Below, in pieces: positions 6,056-7,708 of a stretch of DNA of 7,708 nt. The stretch is from an uncultured Campylobacter sp. (GTDB taxonomy: Bacteria; Campylobacterota; Campylobacteria; Campylobacterales; Campylobacteraceae). The DNA lies in NCBI RefSeq assembly GCF_937949835.1, contig NZ_CALEDC010000494.1, positions 1-7,708 on the forward strand, given 5' to 3'. Made by a program: the position numbers and the translations under genes. The notes beneath the pieces are model-generated. The model ran no database searches and had not been told where the DNA came from. It saw nothing but the letters and a program-made list of their open reading frames with translations. Within the stretch, counting starts at the first letter, position 1. The number at the start of each line of letters is the position of its first letter.

Positions 6056-6928
6056 ATGAAATGGCAAGACGGCAGACGAAGCTCAAACGTGGAGGATGAC
6101 CGCGCAAGCAGCATGCGCACGAGCTCGGGCTCGCTTGGGATGCTGATTCCGATCATCAGGTTTTTGCTCGGCTCAAAGATCGGGCGTATAGTGCTCGTAA
6201 TCGGCGTGGTGGCGTATTTTATGGGCTACAACCCTTTGGCGCTTTTAGACGGGGGCGCTAGCACGCAGAGAGAGGCGACGGACAGCCCGCAGGAGCAGGA
6301 AAAGCTCGCCTTCGTCTCGGCGGTGCTAGCCCAAACCGAGGACGTTTGGGGCGAGATATTTAAAAGTGCGGGCGCGCGCTACGAGGAGCCGGGGCTTCGG
6401 CTCTTTCGCGATCAGATAGCAAGCGGCTGCGGCTTTGCGAGCGCGCAGACGGGACCTTTTTATTGCCCGAGGGACCATAAAATTTATCTCGATCTTAGCT
6501 TTTTCGACGAGCTTGCGAACAAATACAAAGCGGGCGGCGACTTCGCGCAGGCCTACGTCATCGCGCACGAAGTAGGGCATCACGTTCAAAATTTAGTCGG
6601 CACGCTGGAGCAGGTCGCCGCTCTAAAAAGGCGCGCTCGCAGCGAAGCCGAGCAAAACGCGCTTCAGGTCAAAGTCGAGCTACAGGCGGACTGCTACGCG
6701 GGGGTCTGGGCGCACTATCTCGCAAAAACAGGGCGCGTGCTTGAAGCGGGCGACATCGACGAGGCGCTAAATGCCGCCAGCGCGATCGGCGACGATACGC
6801 TGCAGCGCAAATTTAGCGGTCGCGTCGTGCCCGATTCCTTCACGCACGGCACCTCGGCGCAGCGCAAAGAGTGGTTTAAAAAGGGCTTGGCAGGCGGAAA
6901 CCTAAAAGCCTGCTCGTTTGAGCCGTAA
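6056..6928 (+). CDS. ypfJ: YpfJ-family neutral zinc metallopeptidase, membrane-anchored
   Basis: A 290-residue protein very like the E. coli YpfJ family (Zn_peptidase) from end to end. It opens MKWQDGRRSSNVEDDR, has a hydrophobic membrane segment at about 28-63 (IRFLLGSKIGRIVLVIGVVAYFMG), and then a long domain with the zinc motif HEVGHH (171-176; ligands H171 and H175, catalytic E172). MGPFYCP-like QTGPFYCPRDHKIYLDLSF (131-149), VELQADCYAGVWAH (207-220) and GRVVPDSFTHGTSAQR (255-270) are family signatures. Conserved cysteines include C125 and C137. Topology and the presence of the motif support a membrane-bound protease. The substrate is not known to me, and peptidase activity in this family is predicted from the motif. 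The gene is visibly more GC-rich than the ribosomal genes. It has its own promoter and an ATG preceded by AAAGGA. Confidence 0.93.
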   Translation: MKWQDGRRSSNVEDDRASSMRTSSGSLGMLIPIIRFLLGSKIGRIVLVIGVVAYFMGYNPLALLDGGASTQREATDSPQEQEKLAFVSAVLAQTEDVWGEIFKSAGARYEEPGLRLFRDQIASGCGFASAQTGPFYCPRDHKIYLDLSFFDELANKYKAGGDFAQAYVIAHEVGHHVQNLVGTLEQVAALKRRARSEAEQNALQVKVELQADCYAGVWAHYLAKTGRVLEAGDIDEALNAASAIGDDTLQRKFSGRVVPDSFTHGTSAQRKEWFKKGLAGGNLKACSFEP

Positions 6929-6971
6929 AGCGCGGACTTTGAGCTAGCTTGCGGGCTAGATCAAAAGCGGT

Positions 6972-6989
6972 TTAAATTTTAAAATTTAA
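6972..6989. repeat. 18-bp perfect AT-only palindrome downstream of ypfJ
   Basis: TTAAATTTT joined to AAAATTTAA with no loop, 43 bases after the ypfJ stop codon. It could be a weak transcript-end structure or a binding site, but AAATTT is so common here that such palindromes also arise by composition. The rest of the 216-base gap to the next gene (6929-7144) shows no gene and no GC-rich terminator. A short CTAGC/GCTAG stem near 6943-6958 is too weak to call. Confidence 0.5.
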
Positions 6990-7134
6990 CGACGAGCCTA
7001 GGGCAAAATTTAGAATTTTAATGGTCGGCGATTAAAAGTTCGGACGGCGCGCTCGGCTAGTGCGGCGACGGCTTGTTTGAGCACAGGCTTGACTACGGCA
7101 CAAGAAACTAAAATTTTTATACGTTAAAATTTAT

Positions 7135-7139
7135 GGAGG
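7135..7139 (+). promoter_or_regulatory. Ribosome binding site that decides the VOC gene start
   Basis: GGAGG lies 5 bases before the ATG at 7145, ideal spacing. The in-frame ATG at 7133 overlaps this Shine-Dalgarno sequence and has none of its own upstream, so 7145 is the better start. Confidence 0.75.
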
Positions 7140-7144
7140 CGAAA

Positions 7145-7573
7145 ATGAACAAAATAACCTGCATCTGCCTAGGCGTGCGAAGCATGCAAAGGGCGCTGAA
7201 ATTTTACAGAGACGGCCTAGGATTTAAGACGGATTGCAAAGACGACGACCCGCCGGTATGCTTTTTTAATACGCCGGGGACCAAATTTGAGCTCTATCCC
7301 TTGGGCGCGCTGGCACGAGATATCAACGAAAACGATCCGCCCAGAGGCAGCGGATTTGGCGGCATCACGCTAGCGTATAACGTAAAAAACAAAGAGGACG
7401 TAGCTAGCGTCATAGAGCTAGTAAAAAAGGCGGGCGGAGCCATCGTCAAGGAGCCCCAAGATGCGTTTTGGGGCGGATACCACGCGTATTTTGCCGATCC
7501 GGACGGATACTACTGGGAGGTGGCTTGGGGACCCGGTTTTAAATTTGACGAGGACGGGCTGCTCAAATTTTAG
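7145..7573 (+). CDS. VOC (glyoxalase/bleomycin-resistance fold) family protein
   Basis: A 142-residue cytoplasmic protein with two beta-alpha-beta-beta-beta modules. The first begins ITCICLGVRSMQRALKFYRDGLGFK (4-28) and carries FELYPLG (48-54). The second begins GFGGITLAYNV (70-80) and ends YFADPDGYYWEVAWGP (115-130), the classic VOC closing strand. Aligned by eye to E. coli glyoxalase I as I remember it, the four metal positions are C6 (H there), E49, G73 (H there) and E125. Two ligands are therefore replaced and glyoxalase I activity is doubtful; H113 might substitute. VOC proteins do many reactions, so no substrate is assigned. An in-frame ATG at 7133 would add four residues. No clear promoter is visible: a TTGACT at 7089-7094 has no -10 at normal spacing. 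Confidence 0.88.
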   Translation: MNKITCICLGVRSMQRALKFYRDGLGFKTDCKDDDPPVCFFNTPGTKFELYPLGALARDINENDPPRGSGFGGITLAYNVKNKEDVASVIELVKKAGGAIVKEPQDAFWGGYHAYFADPDGYYWEVAWGPGFKFDEDGLLKF

Positions 7574-7587
7574 ATCAAAATTTTTGC

Positions 7588-7624
7588 GGCCGAGGCTTGT
7601 TTGGAGGCGCCGAAGCCTTTGGCC
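7588..7624 (+). terminator. Imperfect GC-rich hairpin after the VOC gene, possible terminator
   Basis: GGCC-GA-GGCTT (7588-7598) can pair with AAGCC-TTT-GGCC (7613-7624), leaving a 14-base loop that contains GGCGCC. It begins 15 bases after the stop codon. No U-tract directly follows (TAAGCGTG comes next), so termination is uncertain. The remaining bases to the window end hold no supported gene; a TATAGT at 7687-7692 could be a -10 for something beyond the edge. Confidence 0.35.
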
Positions 7625-7708
7625 TAAGCGTGTAAAATTTAAACTCAAAATTTTATTACAAATCATCGGGCGGGTTTTTTGGCTCGTATAGTTTGCGGCA
7701 CCGTTTTC

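Noticed and set aside
7070..7603. GGCTTGTTTG at 7070-7079 and 7594-7603 flanking the VOC gene, like short target-site or attachment repeats
   Set aside because: Ten-base repeats are common by chance at this length, and no integrase, transposase or terminal inverted repeat is present.
1643..7671. Shared 12-mer AAATCATCGGGC at 1643-1654 and 7660-7671
   Set aside because: One or two 12-base repeats are expected by chance in a window this long, and the flanks do not match.
7418..7708. Minus-strand frame open to the right window edge
   Set aside because: More than half is antisense to the VOC gene, which has clear family motifs; the rest resembles nothing and has no ribosome binding site at its internal ATG.

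Overview
The window looks like chromosomal core DNA from a Campylobacter-type epsilonproteobacterium (Campylobacterota). The evidence is the infA-rpmJ-rpsM-rpsK-rpsD-rpoA-rplQ order starting a transcription unit of its own at infA, an RpoA and a MurE N-terminus that resemble Campylobacter proteins as I remember them, T-rich promoters with a clear TATAAT -10 and no good -35, and an extreme abundance of AAATTT. The base composition is more GC-rich than C. jejuni, especially in the plus-strand genes. This suggests one of the higher-GC oral or gut species (for example C. gracilis, C. showae, C. rectus); the species is inference.

Positions 1-1448, minus strand, hold a three-gene overlapping operon read from 1448 downward: a NifU-type Fe-S scaffold domain protein, an unrecognised helical (TPR-like) protein with a TTG start, and the N-terminal 222 residues of murE, cut by the window edge. 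A TATAAT promoter lies just upstream. Positions 1449-1957 are about 500 bases without a credible gene but rich in AAATTT, with a tandem 20-base repeat at a 35-base period. At 1958-2518 is a YkuD-fold L,D-transpeptidase-family protein of the YafK/DpaA type, whose start codon sits directly after a hairpin that also ends rplQ.

Positions 2549-5867, minus strand, are the alpha ribosomal-protein operon: infA, rpmJ (37 codons), rpsM, rpsK, rpsD, rpoA, rplQ. Gaps between genes are 0-18 bases except for a 172-base infA-rpmJ leader. That leader carries a 12-bp hairpin whose loop is complementary to the bases between the rpmJ Shine-Dalgarno sequence and start codon, a possible autoregulatory pseudoknot.

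The strand switches at 5868-6055, a divergent promoter region with a TATAAT on each strand. The plus strand then encodes a YpfJ-family membrane-anchored zinc metallopeptidase (6056-6928) and a small VOC/glyoxalase-fold protein lacking some classical metal ligands (7145-7573).

Most of this is ordinary housekeeping DNA. I see no mobile element, CRISPR array, tRNA, rRNA or defence system. The best candidates for something undescribed are the infA-rpmJ leader RNA, the 35-base-period repeat, and the hairpin at the start of the L,D-transpeptidase gene.
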